Notes: a model not told the origin generated them from the sequence alone. A DNA stretch of 64,000 nt from an uncultured Bacteroidales bacterium (GCA_900546445.1 URCV01000002.1:7544-71543), one strand, 5' to 3'; shown: positions 35,620 through 45,302, counted from the stretch's first letter. Numbers and translations are program-made.

Positions 35620-37356
35620 TTATATTATTTCTTCGTGTCTTTCCTTAATGTCCTTTATTCTAATCTGGATGTTGCTGTTACCCCTGAAGTAGTTCTCCAC
35701 CAGCGAATAGCATACATCGAACGGATTACCTTTCCTGATATACTCGAAATATTCGTCCATATTGAACGCTATGGCCGGAATGGTCACCGAGTAGTCCTGC
35801 TGGATGAGGTCCAGTTTCAAGTGCTTCCCGCCTGCGCCCACTCTCTTTCCCTTGCCTTCGTCGTAGACTTCCTCCGTCATAAACACCGGATTCGTGTTTC
35901 CCGGGCCGAAAGGCTGGAATTGTTTCAGTATGCGGAAGAACTTCGGAGTGATCTGGTTGAGATTTATCTTTGCGTCGATTTCCACGACCGGGGTAAGGAG
36001 TTGGTCGTTAATCTTTCCGTCGACGAATTCGTCCATTCTGCGCGCGAACTCATTTACGTTCTCTTCCTTCATCGTGAGCCCCGCCGCATACATGTGCCCA
36101 CCGAAATTCTCCAGCAAGTCGGCGCAGCTCTCTATCGCCGAATACAGGTCGAATCCCTGTATACTACGCGCCGAACCCGTTACGAAACCGTTTGATTTAG
36201 TGAGGACTACGGTAGGCTTGTAGAATGCCTCGACCAGTCTTGACGCCACGATTCCCACCACGCCCTTGTTCCATTTCGGATTATAGACGATGGTCGTGTT
36301 CTTCGATGCCAATGCGCCCCCGCCTTCCACCATTTCCAGTGCCTCCTGCGTAATCTCGCGGTCTATGCTCTTGCGCTCGTTATTATTCTTGTTAATCTGC
36401 TCGCCTATCTTCATCGCCTCCTTAGCATCCTGTGCAGTAAGGAGTTGCACGGCCAATCGACCCGTGTCTATTCGCCCCGCCGCATTGATTCTCGGGCCTA
36501 TCTTGAAGACTATGTCGTCTATCGTCACGTGACCGGGTTCGAGCGGTGCGCAGATTTGTATCATCGCGGCCAATCCCTTCCTCGGATTCTCGTTGAGAAT
36601 CTTGAGTCCGTAGTAGGCCAGCACCCTGTTCTCGTCCACCATGCTTACCAAATCGGATGCGATGCTCACGACCAGCAGGTCCAGCAGCGGCTTCAGCTCT
36701 TCGAAATCGATGCCGTACTTCGCGCTGTACGCCTGGGCCAATTTGAACCCGACCCCGCAGCCCGACAAATCGTCGAAAGGGTATTGGCAGTCTTCCCTCT
36801 TAGGGTCGAGCACGGCTACCGCGTTAGGTAGTATCTCGTCAGGGAGGTGATGGTCGCAGACGATGACGTCGATTCCGAAGGAATTGGCCAAGTCTACCTT
36901 ATTTACGGCCTTGATTCCGCAGTCTACGGTGATGATGAGGGTCACTCCGGTCTGGTGGGCGTACTCTATGCCCTTCGTGGATACTCCGTATCCCTCGTTG
37001 TACCTGTCCGGAATGTAGAAGTCCACGTTCTTTGAGAATTTGGTGATGAAGCAGTAAAGGAGTGCCACGGCGGTGGTGCCGTCCACGTCGTAATCTCCAT
37101 AGACCATTATCTTTTCGTTATTCACGATGGCCTCGTGCAGTCTTTCCACTGCCTTGTCCATATCGCGCATAAGGAATGGGTCGTGAAGGTTATTCAAGTC
37201 CGGACGGAAAAAGGCCCTGCTCTGCTCGAAAGTCTCTATGCCTCTTTTTACGAGGAGGTCGGCGAGCACCTTGTCTATGCCCACTTCCGTACTGAGACGT
37301 TCGACTTTTTCAGCATCAGAGGCTTCTTTTATTACCCATTTGCACTCTTTTGTCAT
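35620..37356 (-). CDS. recJ: Single-stranded-DNA-specific exonuclease RecJ
   Basis: 578 residues. DHH-family motif I is GDYDVDGTT (about 87-95) and motif III is VCDHHLPDE; the DHHA1 domain with GGHMYAAGLT follows. RecJ degrades ssDNA 5' to 3' in recombination and repair. Metal-binding Asp and His residues are intact. Its ATG directly follows the aroK stop (TAGATG), and lysS follows 6 bases after its own stop. Confidence 0.95.
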   Translation of the reverse strand: MTKECKWVIKEASDAEKVERLSTEVGIDKVLADLLVKRGIETFEQSRAFFRPDLNNLHDPFLMRDMDKAVERLHEAIVNNEKIMVYGDYDVDGTTAVALLYCFITKFSKNVDFYIPDRYNEGYGVSTKGIEYAHQTGVTLIITVDCGIKAVNKVDLANSFGIDVIVCDHHLPDEILPNAVAVLDPKREDCQYPFDDLSGCGVGFKLAQAYSAKYGIDFEELKPLLDLLVVSIASDLVSMVDENRVLAYYGLKILNENPRKGLAAMIQICAPLEPGHVTIDDIVFKIGPRINAAGRIDTGRLAVQLLTAQDAKEAMKIGEQINKNNNERKSIDREITQEALEMVEGGGALASKNTTIVYNPKWNKGVVGIVASRLVEAFYKPTVVLTKSNGFVTGSARSIQGFDLYSAIESCADLLENFGGHMYAAGLTMKEENVNEFARRMDEFVDGKINDQLLTPVVEIDAKINLNQITPKFFRILKQFQPFGPGNTNPVFMTEEVYDEGKGKRVGAGGKHLKLDLIQQDYSVTIPAIAFNMDEYFEYIRKGNPFDVCYSLVENYFRGNSNIQIRIKDIKERHEEII

Positions 37357-37869
37357 CTAAATAGACTCCTTTTTTAACTTTTCAGCGGCTATTTGAGCCA
37401 CTTCCCTTATAGTATAACCGTCGGTTCGTATGCTTATGGGCGCTTCTCGGTAAAATTCCTCGCGCGCCTTAAGCAGACTTTCCATATTCTCATCGAGAAG
37501 AGGTCGCCCTTTGCCTTCGCCTTCGAGCCTTGTTTTAAGCGTTTTCGGGCTCGCCTCGAGATAGATGCAGGTAGTGTCTTCCAAAATCAGGTGTCTCACT
37601 CCCTTTATCGCTATGGTGCCTCCTCCCAGTGCGAGTACGAGGTCCTTATGGGTAAGGGTGTGCATAACCACTACGTCCCTTAGCGCTTCGGCTTCGATGG
37701 CCCTGAAGCCTTCTTCGCCTTGCATCTCGAAGATGCCCTTTATGCTTAGGCCTATCTTCTCTTCTATGTAACAGTCCAGGTCGATGAACTCAAAGCCAAG
37801 TAGTGTGGCAAGCTCCGCTCCCACACTGCTCTTTCCAGAGCCCATAAAACCTGTTATACTAACTATCAA
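37357..37869 (-). CDS. aroK: Shikimate kinase
   Basis: 170 residues. P-loop GFMGSGKSS (7-15), substrate aspartate in FIDLDCYIEE, the ALGGGTI motif and the lid arginine region (EGEGKGRPLL) are present. It phosphorylates shikimate at O3 in aromatic amino-acid synthesis. It overlaps parC by 4 bases and abuts recJ without a spacer, an odd metabolic insertion among DNA-metabolism genes. Confidence 0.94.
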   Translation of the reverse strand: MIVSITGFMGSGKSSVGAELATLLGFEFIDLDCYIEEKIGLSIKGIFEMQGEEGFRAIEAEALRDVVVMHTLTHKDLVLALGGGTIAIKGVRHLILEDTTCIYLEASPKTLKTRLEGEGKGRPLLDENMESLLKAREEFYREAPISIRTDGYTIREVAQIAAEKLKKESI

Positions 37870-40556
37870 AACAAAGTAGGTTCTTCGACGGTCTCTTCAT
37901 CCTGCTCTATGTCGCTTTCTATGGTCGGCTCCACTTTAGCGGGAACCTGAGGCTCCGTCGTGTTTTCAACTAAATCTTCTTCCTTTATCAGAGGCTCTAT
38001 GAATTTCACGGACTTGATCTCTCTGTCATGGCACTTCTTGCCCTTCGCCGCGATACCCTTCTTCGCTATCCATTCCTCTGCGTCGATGGCTTCAGGATCA
38101 CGATGGGCCGACTTACCGGCAAATGTCACCAAGTATTGAGGGTGTTTGTCCTCGCTAAGCGCTATGAGCTTGGATTTCGGGCTGTCCGAGATGAAACTCA
38201 TAGGAGTGTTGTCACATAGGATGAACGAGAACCTCTTTACGTAGTAGGTCTTCGCCGCGCCGTCGTAGTAAAGTGCGGTGTACACCTTGTTAGGGTCGAA
38301 CTTCTCGATTTTCAGGAGCTCTCCCTGGTAGCGGTTCGACACGTCGAACGAAGTGGTGTAGAAGGTGCCGTTCTTGAAGATGGCCAGTACCTTGTCGTCC
38401 GAATCGAATGACCCCAGATATTCTCCGCGCTCCTCGTCGTTAAGCTTTTGTATGTCGGCGTCGTACCAGATGTCCTTTCCGGAGATGGTGGATACACCTG
38501 CCGACTTGAGGCTTATCTTATGTATCAAGTTCTTGCTCACGAGATTACCCCTCGAAACACGTCCCTTTATGGCCAGCGTGCTGAAGTCGTATTCGAACAC
38601 CGTCTTCTTCAGCTTGGCCTTAGGCTTGAGCTGAATCTTCACGGTCTCGGCCTCGCCGTTACTGTTAGCGGTGAACCATACTATCTGCGAGCCTTCGTCG
38701 CCGGTAGTGATGTTGTATTCCTTATCTCGCGTGATGGATGTGATGGCAAATCTCTTCGCATAGTAGATGCTGGTCTTGCCCATCCTATATATTACGTTAT
38801 ATATGGTGCGGCTGTCGCCCCTGTTGAAAAGACCCACGTAAAGCAAGTCGTCCCAGAAGTACTCCTTAGCGGATACTTTCGATACCTTGAAGCGGCCGTC
38901 CTTTCGGATGACCAGCACTTCCGATATGTCGGAGCAGTCGCAGATGTATTCGCCCTCGTCCTCTTTTTTCAGTGCTATGCCTACGAAGCCCTTCTGGAGG
39001 TTCGCGTACAGCTTGGCATTATTGTTAATCACCTTGTTAGCTGCGATGGTCTCGAACCCGGTGAGCTCCGTCTGGCGAGGGAAGTCCTTACCGTAGGTCT
39101 GCTTGAGGTGGTTGAACCAGTCGATGGTGAAATCGACGATGTGGTCGATTTTATCCTGGACGTCCCGCATTTCTTCCTCTATGGCGAGCAACTTCTCGTC
39201 GAGGATCTTGGTGTCGAATTTGGAAAGTTTCCTTACAGGTTTGTCGACCAGCTTGTCGATGTCTTCCATTACGATGGCGCGGTGCAGGGAATTTTCCCAT
39301 TCCTTCAGCTTCGCGAGGATGGCGTCTTTCTGAGCATCCCAGCTCTCGAAATCCTGCTCGAGTATCTTGTATACCTTATTCTCGAAGAAGATTCTTTCGA
39401 GCGAGGTGTAATGCCAACTGTTCTCCAGCTCGTTCATCCTGAATCTCAGCTGGGAGAGGAGCAAATCCTTCGTGTGCATCGTGCTGTATTCGAGCACGTC
39501 GTTCACGGACAGAAATGCCGGTTTGTTGTCCAAGATTACGCAGGCGTTAGGAGCGATGGTGGTTTCACAATCGGTAAATGCATAGAGTGCGTCTATGGTC
39601 TTGTCCGGAGACACGTCGGCAGGCAAGTGGATGAGGATATTCACCTTGTCGGTGGTGATGTCGTCTATCTTCTTGAACTTGATCTTGCCCTTGTCCTTGG
39701 CATTCATAATGGACTGGATAAGGACGCCGGTGGTCTTTCCGTAAGGGATCTCGGTTATGGCGATAGTACTCTTGTCTATCTTCTCGATTTTCGCCCTGAC
39801 CTTTACGATTCCGCCTCGCTTGCCCTGATTGTATTTCGAGCAGTCGGCATAGCCTCCGGTAGGGAAGTCCGGATAGATCTCGTAAGGTTCGTTCTTAAGT
39901 ATCTTTATGGAAGCGTCGATGAGTTCGTTGAAGTTATGAGGAAGAATCTTCGAAGACATACCCACACCGATACCTTCCGTACCCTGTGCAAGCAGGAGCG
40001 GGAATCGTACCGGAAGCTCCGTAGGCTCCTGGTTCCTTCCGTCGTAGCTGTTCATCCAGTTCGTGATGCGAGGGTCGAAGATGACTTCCTTAGCGAATTT
40101 GCTTAGTCTGGCCTCGATGTAACGCATGGCGGCATTGGCGTCGCCGGTAAGTATGTTACCCCAGTTACCCTGGCAGTCTATGGCAAATCCCTTCTGACCC
40201 AGCTGGACCATGGCTCCCAGTATGGAAGCGTCTCCGTGAGGGTGGTATTTCATAGCTTCACCCACGAGAGTGGCTACTTTCGTGAATGCACCTGTGTCTA
40301 CCTTATACATCGCGTGAAGGACTCGCCTCTGTACCGGCTTGAGTCCGTCGATGATATGCGGAACGGCACGATGGAGGATAACGTAGGATGCGTAATCCAG
40401 ATACCAGTCCTTGAACATTCCGGAAAGCTTGTACTTTTTAGCGTCGCTTTCCAGAAGTTTGTCGAACTTGCCTTCGGATTTGTCGTCGACGATGTCCTCA
40501 TCGATTTCCTCGTCGATTATGTTTTCTTCTATGATATCTTCGTAGTCCTCGCTCAT
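37866..40556 (-). CDS. parC: DNA topoisomerase IV subunit A
   Basis: 896 residues. A very acidic N-terminal tail (first 40 residues) precedes the GyrA/ParC core. Catalytic tyrosine is Y146 in AMRYIEAR; the quinolone region reads YHPHGDASI (104-112). The C-terminal half is a beta-pinwheel-like domain and the tail is again acidic (SDIEQDEE). The absence of the GyrA box and the family match favour ParC, which decatenates chromosomes with ParE (not in the window). Gap to era is 3 bases. A 552-codon antisense frame here is a shadow. Confidence 0.88.
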   Translation of the reverse strand: MSEDYEDIIEENIIDEEIDEDIVDDKSEGKFDKLLESDAKKYKLSGMFKDWYLDYASYVILHRAVPHIIDGLKPVQRRVLHAMYKVDTGAFTKVATLVGEAMKYHPHGDASILGAMVQLGQKGFAIDCQGNWGNILTGDANAAMRYIEARLSKFAKEVIFDPRITNWMNSYDGRNQEPTELPVRFPLLLAQGTEGIGVGMSSKILPHNFNELIDASIKILKNEPYEIYPDFPTGGYADCSKYNQGKRGGIVKVRAKIEKIDKSTIAITEIPYGKTTGVLIQSIMNAKDKGKIKFKKIDDITTDKVNILIHLPADVSPDKTIDALYAFTDCETTIAPNACVILDNKPAFLSVNDVLEYSTMHTKDLLLSQLRFRMNELENSWHYTSLERIFFENKVYKILEQDFESWDAQKDAILAKLKEWENSLHRAIVMEDIDKLVDKPVRKLSKFDTKILDEKLLAIEEEMRDVQDKIDHIVDFTIDWFNHLKQTYGKDFPRQTELTGFETIAANKVINNNAKLYANLQKGFVGIALKKEDEGEYICDCSDISEVLVIRKDGRFKVSKVSAKEYFWDDLLYVGLFNRGDSRTIYNVIYRMGKTSIYYAKRFAITSITRDKEYNITTGDEGSQIVWFTANSNGEAETVKIQLKPKAKLKKTVFEYDFSTLAIKGRVSRGNLVSKNLIHKISLKSAGVSTISGKDIWYDADIQKLNDEERGEYLGSFDSDDKVLAIFKNGTFYTTSFDVSNRYQGELLKIEKFDPNKVYTALYYDGAAKTYYVKRFSFILCDNTPMSFISDSPKSKLIALSEDKHPQYLVTFAGKSAHRDPEAIDAEEWIAKKGIAAKGKKCHDREIKSVKFIEPLIKEEDLVENTTEPQVPAKVEPTIESDIEQDEETVEEPTLF

Positions 40557-40559
40557 ATT

Positions 40560-41438
40560 TTAGTCTTCATATCCGAATCTTCGAAGCTCTCTCTTGTCCT
40601 CCCTCCAATCCGGTGCTACTTTAACAAACAATTGTAAAAATACTTTTTTCTGGAAGAAATCTTCCATCTCGATGCGCGCTTCCGTGCCCATCTTCTTTAG
40701 CGCTGCGCCTTTCTTTCCTATTATTATACCCTTCTGTGAGTCGCGCATAACATAGATGACGGCGCTTATGTCATAGCGGTCGGCACCTTCCTTAAAGGTC
40801 TCGACTTGTGCCTGACAGCAGTAAGGAATCTCTTCCTTATAATTTAGAAGAATCTTCTCACGAATGATTTCTTCTGCGAAGAATCTGAGATTCTTGTCCG
40901 TGAACGCGTCTTTGTCATACCACGGAGGACACACCGGAAGCTTCTCGAGAATGGTCCGGAAGATGTTTTCCAGTCCGAATTTCTCCTGAGCCGATGCCGG
41001 TATTATCTCTGCGGCGCTGACTTTCTCTTTCCAATAGTTCATAAGCTCCAGCACCTTGGCCTGGTCGCTGATGTCTATCTTGTTTATGACTATGATTACC
41101 GGACAGGTAAGTTTGGAAAGCTTGTCGACGTACTCGCTATTCTTGTCGGGTTTCTCCACGGTGTCGGTGACGTAGAGGATGACGTCGGCATCGCCGATGG
41201 CTGCATCCACGAAGTTCACCATATCCTGCTGGAGTCGATAATTAGGTTTCAGGATACCGGGAGTGTCGGAGAAGACTACCTGATAGTCCTCTCCGTTCAC
41301 TATTCCCATTATCCGATGTCTTGTGGTCTGCGCCTTTGCGGTCACGATGCTGAGCTTCTCGCCCACCATCGCATTCATCAGCGTAGATTTGCCCACATTC
41401 GGGTTACCTATTATGTTTACGAATCCCGATTTAAACAT
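40560..41438 (-). CDS. era: Ribosome-assembly GTPase Era
   Basis: 292 residues. G1 GNPNVGKST (11-19), G3 DTPGILKP, G4 NKID, and a C-terminal KH domain around IIGKKGAALKKMGTEAR. Era binds the 3' end of 16S rRNA and helps mature the 30S subunit. All motifs are complete. It overlaps rluB by 8 bases and precedes parC by 3. Confidence 0.96.
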   Translation of the reverse strand: MFKSGFVNIIGNPNVGKSTLMNAMVGEKLSIVTAKAQTTRHRIMGIVNGEDYQVVFSDTPGILKPNYRLQQDMVNFVDAAIGDADVILYVTDTVEKPDKNSEYVDKLSKLTCPVIIVINKIDISDQAKVLELMNYWKEKVSAAEIIPASAQEKFGLENIFRTILEKLPVCPPWYDKDAFTDKNLRFFAEEIIREKILLNYKEEIPYCCQAQVETFKEGADRYDISAVIYVMRDSQKGIIIGKKGAALKKMGTEARIEMEDFFQKKVFLQLFVKVAPDWREDKRELRRFGYED

Positions 41439-42618
41439 AAGCTCCCATTTTGAGGATGTTCACCTCGCCCTCGGAGAGCTTTCTCCACGCTCCCTTCTTG
41501 AGACCCTTCTTCGTGAGTCCTGCGAAGTAAACTCTATCCAGGGCCTTGACCTCGTAGCCCAGAGCCTCGAACAGTCTGCGCACGATGCGGTTCTTACCTG
41601 AATGAATCTCTATGCCCAGCTTGCGATGATCGTCTGCGTCGATGAACTCGAGCTCGTCTGCGGCCATCTTGCCGTCTGTCAGTTCCACTCCGGCCAATGC
41701 CTTCTCGTAGTCTTCCTGCTTGAGAGGCTTGTCGAGGCTCACCTGATAGATCTTCTTCTTGTCGTAAGAAGGGTGGGTGAGTTTCTCGGCCAATTCGCCA
41801 TCGTTAGTGAACATAAGTACGCCGGTGGTGCTCTTGTCGAGTCTACCTACAGGGAATACCCTGAATGGGCAACCCTTGAGAAGCTCCATGACTGTCTTCT
41901 CTGCGTGAGGATCGCTCGCTGTAGTGACATATCCTTTCGGTTTGTTCATTACCAGGTATACTTTCTCCTCGCCCTTGAGCTTTTCGCCGTTGAACTTGAC
42001 TTCGTCCTTATAGACGTTTACCTTAGTTCCCAGTTCGGTAACGACCTCTCCGTTAACCGTAACCACACCTGCCTGAATGAGGGTGTCGGCCTCGCGTCTT
42101 GAGCAAACGCCTGAGTTCGCGATGAACTTGTTAAGGCGGATTTCCTCCTGGATAGGTGTCTTTACGTAATCGTTATCGGAGTACTGCATATCGCTGAGGA
42201 TAGGCTTGCGTGACAGCATTCTGCTGATTCCTTCCTCCGATGCCTTAGATGCTGCAAACGATTTCTTAGGAGCCGGCTTGCGTCCCATCTGATTTCTGTT
42301 GTTTCCTGCAGGTTTTCTGCTGCGATCGGAGAAACTGTTGTGGCTCCTATGCTCGCCGTGGTTATTACTGCGGCTTTCGGTACGTGGACGTCCTTCGCCG
42401 TAGCTGTGTCCTTCCGGACGTGGACGGCTAGCGCCATAGCTACGTCCTTCGCCGTAACTGCGTCCCTGTGGACGTCCTTCACCGCGTGAGTCGTTTGAGT
42501 GACGATAATTGTTTGAGGACGTGCTGTATGCAGGCCCTTCCTCGCGATGCGCCTTAGCTATCGCGCCTGTGGCTCTTCTTGGTCTAAGCTTTCGGCCATT
42601 TTTTGAAAAATCTTCCAT
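41431..42618 (-). CDS. 23S/16S rRNA pseudouridine synthase, RluB/RsuA type, with low-complexity N-terminus
   Basis: 395 residues. The first about 135 residues are low-complexity and rich in Arg, Gly, Ser, Tyr and His, with repeated (H/R)SYGEGR and RP-rich units. Then comes an S4 RNA-binding domain (NKFIANSGVCSRREADTLI, about 155-215) and the catalytic core with GRLDKSTTG (D261). It isomerises uridines in rRNA. The extension should be disordered and RNA-binding, as in many Bacteroidota homologues. It overlaps tonB by 1 base and era by 8. Confidence 0.9.
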   Translation of the reverse strand: MEDFSKNGRKLRPRRATGAIAKAHREEGPAYSTSSNNYRHSNDSRGEGRPQGRSYGEGRSYGASRPRPEGHSYGEGRPRTESRSNNHGEHRSHNSFSDRSRKPAGNNRNQMGRKPAPKKSFAASKASEEGISRMLSRKPILSDMQYSDNDYVKTPIQEEIRLNKFIANSGVCSRREADTLIQAGVVTVNGEVVTELGTKVNVYKDEVKFNGEKLKGEEKVYLVMNKPKGYVTTASDPHAEKTVMELLKGCPFRVFPVGRLDKSTTGVLMFTNDGELAEKLTHPSYDKKKIYQVSLDKPLKQEDYEKALAGVELTDGKMAADELEFIDADDHRKLGIEIHSGKNRIVRRLFEALGYEVKALDRVYFAGLTKKGLKKGAWRKLSEGEVNILKMGAYV

Positions 42619-43418
42619 TACTTTAATGTAAAATAATAAATAATATAACCATCCTGAAGTTCAGGCGTGGTCTCAGTAATATTGTTTAATTTGGTGAAGT
42701 GGGTCCTCATCGCTGCGTTCCTCGCTTCTGTCCATAATGTCTTGTTATCAACTGTCGTACCAGATGCGTCCACTACGGCATTTCTGACATTTCCGTAAGC
42801 GTCAACCCAAATTTTAACTACCACTTTTCCGCTAATTTGTTCCTTGTAGTTAGGTACAATAACGCTTCCATCGCTTTTACGACCTTCTAGGTGGGCGTTG
42901 GCTTTGACCCCTTGACTCTCGGTTTTTGTATTTCCGTCGCCCTGTCCGTCCCTGAAGGTCTCCGTCGCCTTTTCTGCGGTATGCGGAGTAGTGGATCGGC
43001 TTGGCTTTTTGTTCATTCCCGGGAACGATGCCCTCGGGTCAAGCTTCGGAGTCTCAGGCTCCGGTGCCGGGGTAGGAACGTCGCCGAAATCGTCTTTCGC
43101 CGACTCCTGCGTCCGGTTAGGCGTAGGTTCCTCTATAGGGCTCTCGCTCTTTTTTACTAGTTCCACGGGCTTGGTCTTGTCCACCGTTTCCGAAACCGGC
43201 TCCTTGCCTGGCTTGGTCTGGATGTCCGGAACCTCGGTGGAGAAGTCGAGCAGGAAAGTGGATTCCTCCGGTGGCGGATAGATGTAGCTCAATCCGTTTA
43301 CCGACAACAGTGCGAACGCGCATATATGCGTAAGGCAGACAAGCGATAGTCCTATCACTCGTCCTGTCTTCGCGCTGCGCTCTCGGCGCTCCATATATGC
43401 GTTACGGTTCTCTGGCAT
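42618..43418 (-). CDS. tonB: TonB-like energy transducer
   Basis: 266 residues from the ATG at 43418 (MPENRNAYMERR), 4 bases after exbD; an ATG 8 codons upstream would overlap exbD by 20 bases. One membrane helix (about 22-45), a long Pro/Glu/Lys/Thr-rich periplasmic linker (about 55-165) and a C-terminal TonB domain (SGKVVVKIWVDAYGNV onward). It couples proton-motive force, through ExbB-ExbD, to outer-membrane receptors. The exbB-exbD-tonB order is standard. Confidence 0.85.
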   Translation of the reverse strand: MPENRNAYMERRERSAKTGRVIGLSLVCLTHICAFALLSVNGLSYIYPPPEESTFLLDFSTEVPDIQTKPGKEPVSETVDKTKPVELVKKSESPIEEPTPNRTQESAKDDFGDVPTPAPEPETPKLDPRASFPGMNKKPSRSTTPHTAEKATETFRDGQGDGNTKTESQGVKANAHLEGRKSDGSVIVPNYKEQISGKVVVKIWVDAYGNVRNAVVDASGTTVDNKTLWTEARNAAMRTHFTKLNNITETTPELQDGYIIYYFTLK

Positions 43419-43422
43419 AATA

Positions 43423-43833
43423 CTATTCCGGTGAAGTCGCAAGTATCACCTTATAGTGGTTTCTCTTCGCTATGTTCATCACTTCCACTACCTCTTTGAT
43501 CGGCACGCTCTCGTCGGCGTAGATGGAGAAGGTAGGGTCCTCTTCCGTGGACAGTTTCTCTATGAGCTGGTCTTCCACCGCGTCGAAGGCTATGGGAGCC
43601 TTCTCTCCGTTAATGTGGTAGGTGTAGACGTCTTCTCCACAGTCCTTTATGGACACGGATACCGTCGCTTTCGCGCTCACCTGTCCGGTGCTCTTAGGAA
43701 GCAGGAGCTTCAGCGCGTTAGGGTTAACCAGTGTAGAGGTGACCAGAAAGAATATCAGCAGCAGGAATACTATGTCCGTCATGGAGGACATAGACATATT
43801 CGGGTCTGCCTTCGTATTTCTTCTCAAAGCCAT
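43423..43833 (-). CDS. exbD: ExbD/TolR-family biopolymer transport protein
   Basis: 136 residues. An N-terminal cytoplasmic tail with the family motif PNMSMSSMTDIVFLLLIFF carries the proton-channel aspartate in its single helix (about residues 15-38), followed by a periplasmic ExbD/TolR domain. It lies 2 bases after exbB and 4 before tonB. Confidence 0.92.
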   Translation of the reverse strand: MALRRNTKADPNMSMSSMTDIVFLLLIFFLVTSTLVNPNALKLLLPKSTGQVSAKATVSVSIKDCGEDVYTYHINGEKAPIAFDAVEDQLIEKLSTEEDPTFSIYADESVPIKEVVEVMNIAKRNHYKVILATSPE

Positions 43834-43835
43834 AA

Positions 43836-44495
43836 TTACTCGTTTGCTGTTTCAGTTTGTTCTCCGGAAGTCTCGCTGAGAAGGCTCATAAAGTCGATGG
43901 TGGCGTTCTCCATCTTGAAGACCACGTTAGATACCTTGGCCGTCAGGAAGTTATATGCGAAATAGGCGATAAGGCCCACGATAAGGCCTCCTACGGTGGT
44001 AATCATGGCCTCGTAGATGCCTCCCGAAAGCAGCGAGATGTCGATGTTGTTACCGGCGTTCGCCATATTGAAGAAAGCCTTGATCATACCGGTCACGGTT
44101 CCCAAGAATCCGAGCATCGGAGCACCTCCGGCGATGGTGGCCAAGTAAGGAAGCCCGTTCTCGAGTCTTGCGATTTCTGCGTTACCGACATTGTCTACGG
44201 CCGTCTGTACATCGGAAAGAGGCTTGCCAATTCGGGCGATGCCTGTTTCGATCATTCGGGCGATAGGGGAATCGAACTTGCCGCAGAGAGCCTTCGCAGA
44301 TTTTACCTTACCGTCGAGAAGATAATCCTTTATGTCTTTCATAAAGTCCTTGTCGATTTTCTCCGCAGAGGAGATAATCCACCACTTTTTCCCGAAAATG
44401 TAAAGTGCCACGATCGACAGGATGAGCAGCACGATCATTATCCAACCACCCTTAGTGGCCATCTCTAAGATGGAAATAGACTGAGTTTCAACCAT
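43836..44495 (-). CDS. exbB: MotA/TolQ/ExbB proton channel family protein
   Basis: 219 residues with three membrane helices (about 16-36, 110-135, 155-180). The segment LATIAGGAPMLGFLGTVTGM is the conserved TolQ/ExbB channel motif. It forms the pentameric proton channel with ExbD. It is the first gene of the nine-gene operon; a TAAATTTG box about 48 bases upstream overlaps the truA stop codon. Confidence 0.93.
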   Translation of the reverse strand: MVETQSISILEMATKGGWIMIVLLILSIVALYIFGKKWWIISSAEKIDKDFMKDIKDYLLDGKVKSAKALCGKFDSPIARMIETGIARIGKPLSDVQTAVDNVGNAEIARLENGLPYLATIAGGAPMLGFLGTVTGMIKAFFNMANAGNNIDISLLSGGIYEAMITTVGGLIVGLIAYFAYNFLTAKVSNVVFKMENATIDFMSLLSETSGEQTETANE

Positions 44496-44542
44496 ATAAT
44501 TTTCTTTTTATTCTTCGTTTTAACCTAAAAGTCGCAATTTCG

Positions 44543-44550
44543 CAAATTTA
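44543..44550 (-). promoter_or_regulatory. -7 box of the exbB-lysS operon
   Basis: Minus-strand TAAATTTG matches TAnnTTTG and overlaps the truA stop codon (44548-44550). TTTC, one base off the -33 consensus, lies 19 bases upstream inside truA. The predicted leader is about 43 bases. Confidence 0.6.
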
Positions 44551-45285
44551 CTGAAAATATTCGACTTTTGAAAGGAATAAAGCACGCCCGGGAACGCTTT
44601 CTCCTGCATTGCTTCTCCGGCCGCTTTCCAGCAGCTCCGATATGCTTTCCGGACTGCGCTTTCCGCGTCCCACTTCAAGAAGCGTTCCTACTATGGCTCT
44701 CACCATATTCCTTAGAAACCTGTCTGCCGCTATGTGGAAAGTCCAGTGTGTTTCGTCGTCCCGACTCCAGTACGCCTCGAACACCGTACATATTGAAGTC
44801 TTGTTGTCCGCTCCGATTTTTTCGAAGCAGGAGAAGTCTTTCGTGCCAATTAATTCCTTCGCCGCTTCGTTCATCGCGTCGAAGTCCAGCTCGGGGTAGG
44901 AGTATTGGTAGGAAAACTGCTCTGCGAATGGGTCTTTCTCGCGGTGAATATGATAGATGTATTCGCGTCTTCGTGCGCTGAATCGGGCGTGAAAGTCGTT
45001 ATCCGTCTCTTCTATGCCCTTAATTGCTATACTTGGCGGCAAAATGGCATTTAATTTGTACTTAAGTGCCGCTGTGTCTATGGATTTATCGTAGTCGAAA
45101 TGAGCTACATAGTCTATGGCATTGACTCCAGTGTCTGTTCTTCCGGCACCTACGACGGAGATATCTTCTCTCAATAAGGTAGATAAGGCGTCGTTCAAGC
45201 TTTGTTGAACAGAAGGCGCGTGTGGCTGTATTTGCCAGCCGCAGAATGGAGCACCGTTATAGGAAAGAGTGATTTTGAAACGCAT
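44548..45285 (-). CDS. truA: tRNA pseudouridine synthase A
   Basis: 245 residues. Catalytic aspartate D51 in GAGRTDTGVNA, with the YNGAPFCGWQ opening and RFLRNMVRAIVGTL near the C-terminus. TruA makes pseudouridine at tRNA positions 38-40. It sits upstream of the exbB operon but is separated from it by 52 bases with a promoter, and is divergent from moxR by 36 bases. Confidence 0.95.
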   Translation of the reverse strand: MRFKITLSYNGAPFCGWQIQPHAPSVQQSLNDALSTLLREDISVVGAGRTDTGVNAIDYVAHFDYDKSIDTAALKYKLNAILPPSIAIKGIEETDNDFHARFSARRREYIYHIHREKDPFAEQFSYQYSYPELDFDAMNEAAKELIGTKDFSCFEKIGADNKTSICTVFEAYWSRDDETHWTFHIAADRFLRNMVRAIVGTLLEVGRGKRSPESISELLESGRRSNAGESVPGRALFLSKVEYFQ

Positions 45286-45302
45286 AAAACTAATGTATAT
45301 TG

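Noticed and set aside
38448..40106. 552-codon open frame antisense to parC
   Set aside because: It lies wholly opposite a conserved gene with intact catalytic motifs; the translation has no domain, no signal and no promoter. Shadow of codon use in parC.
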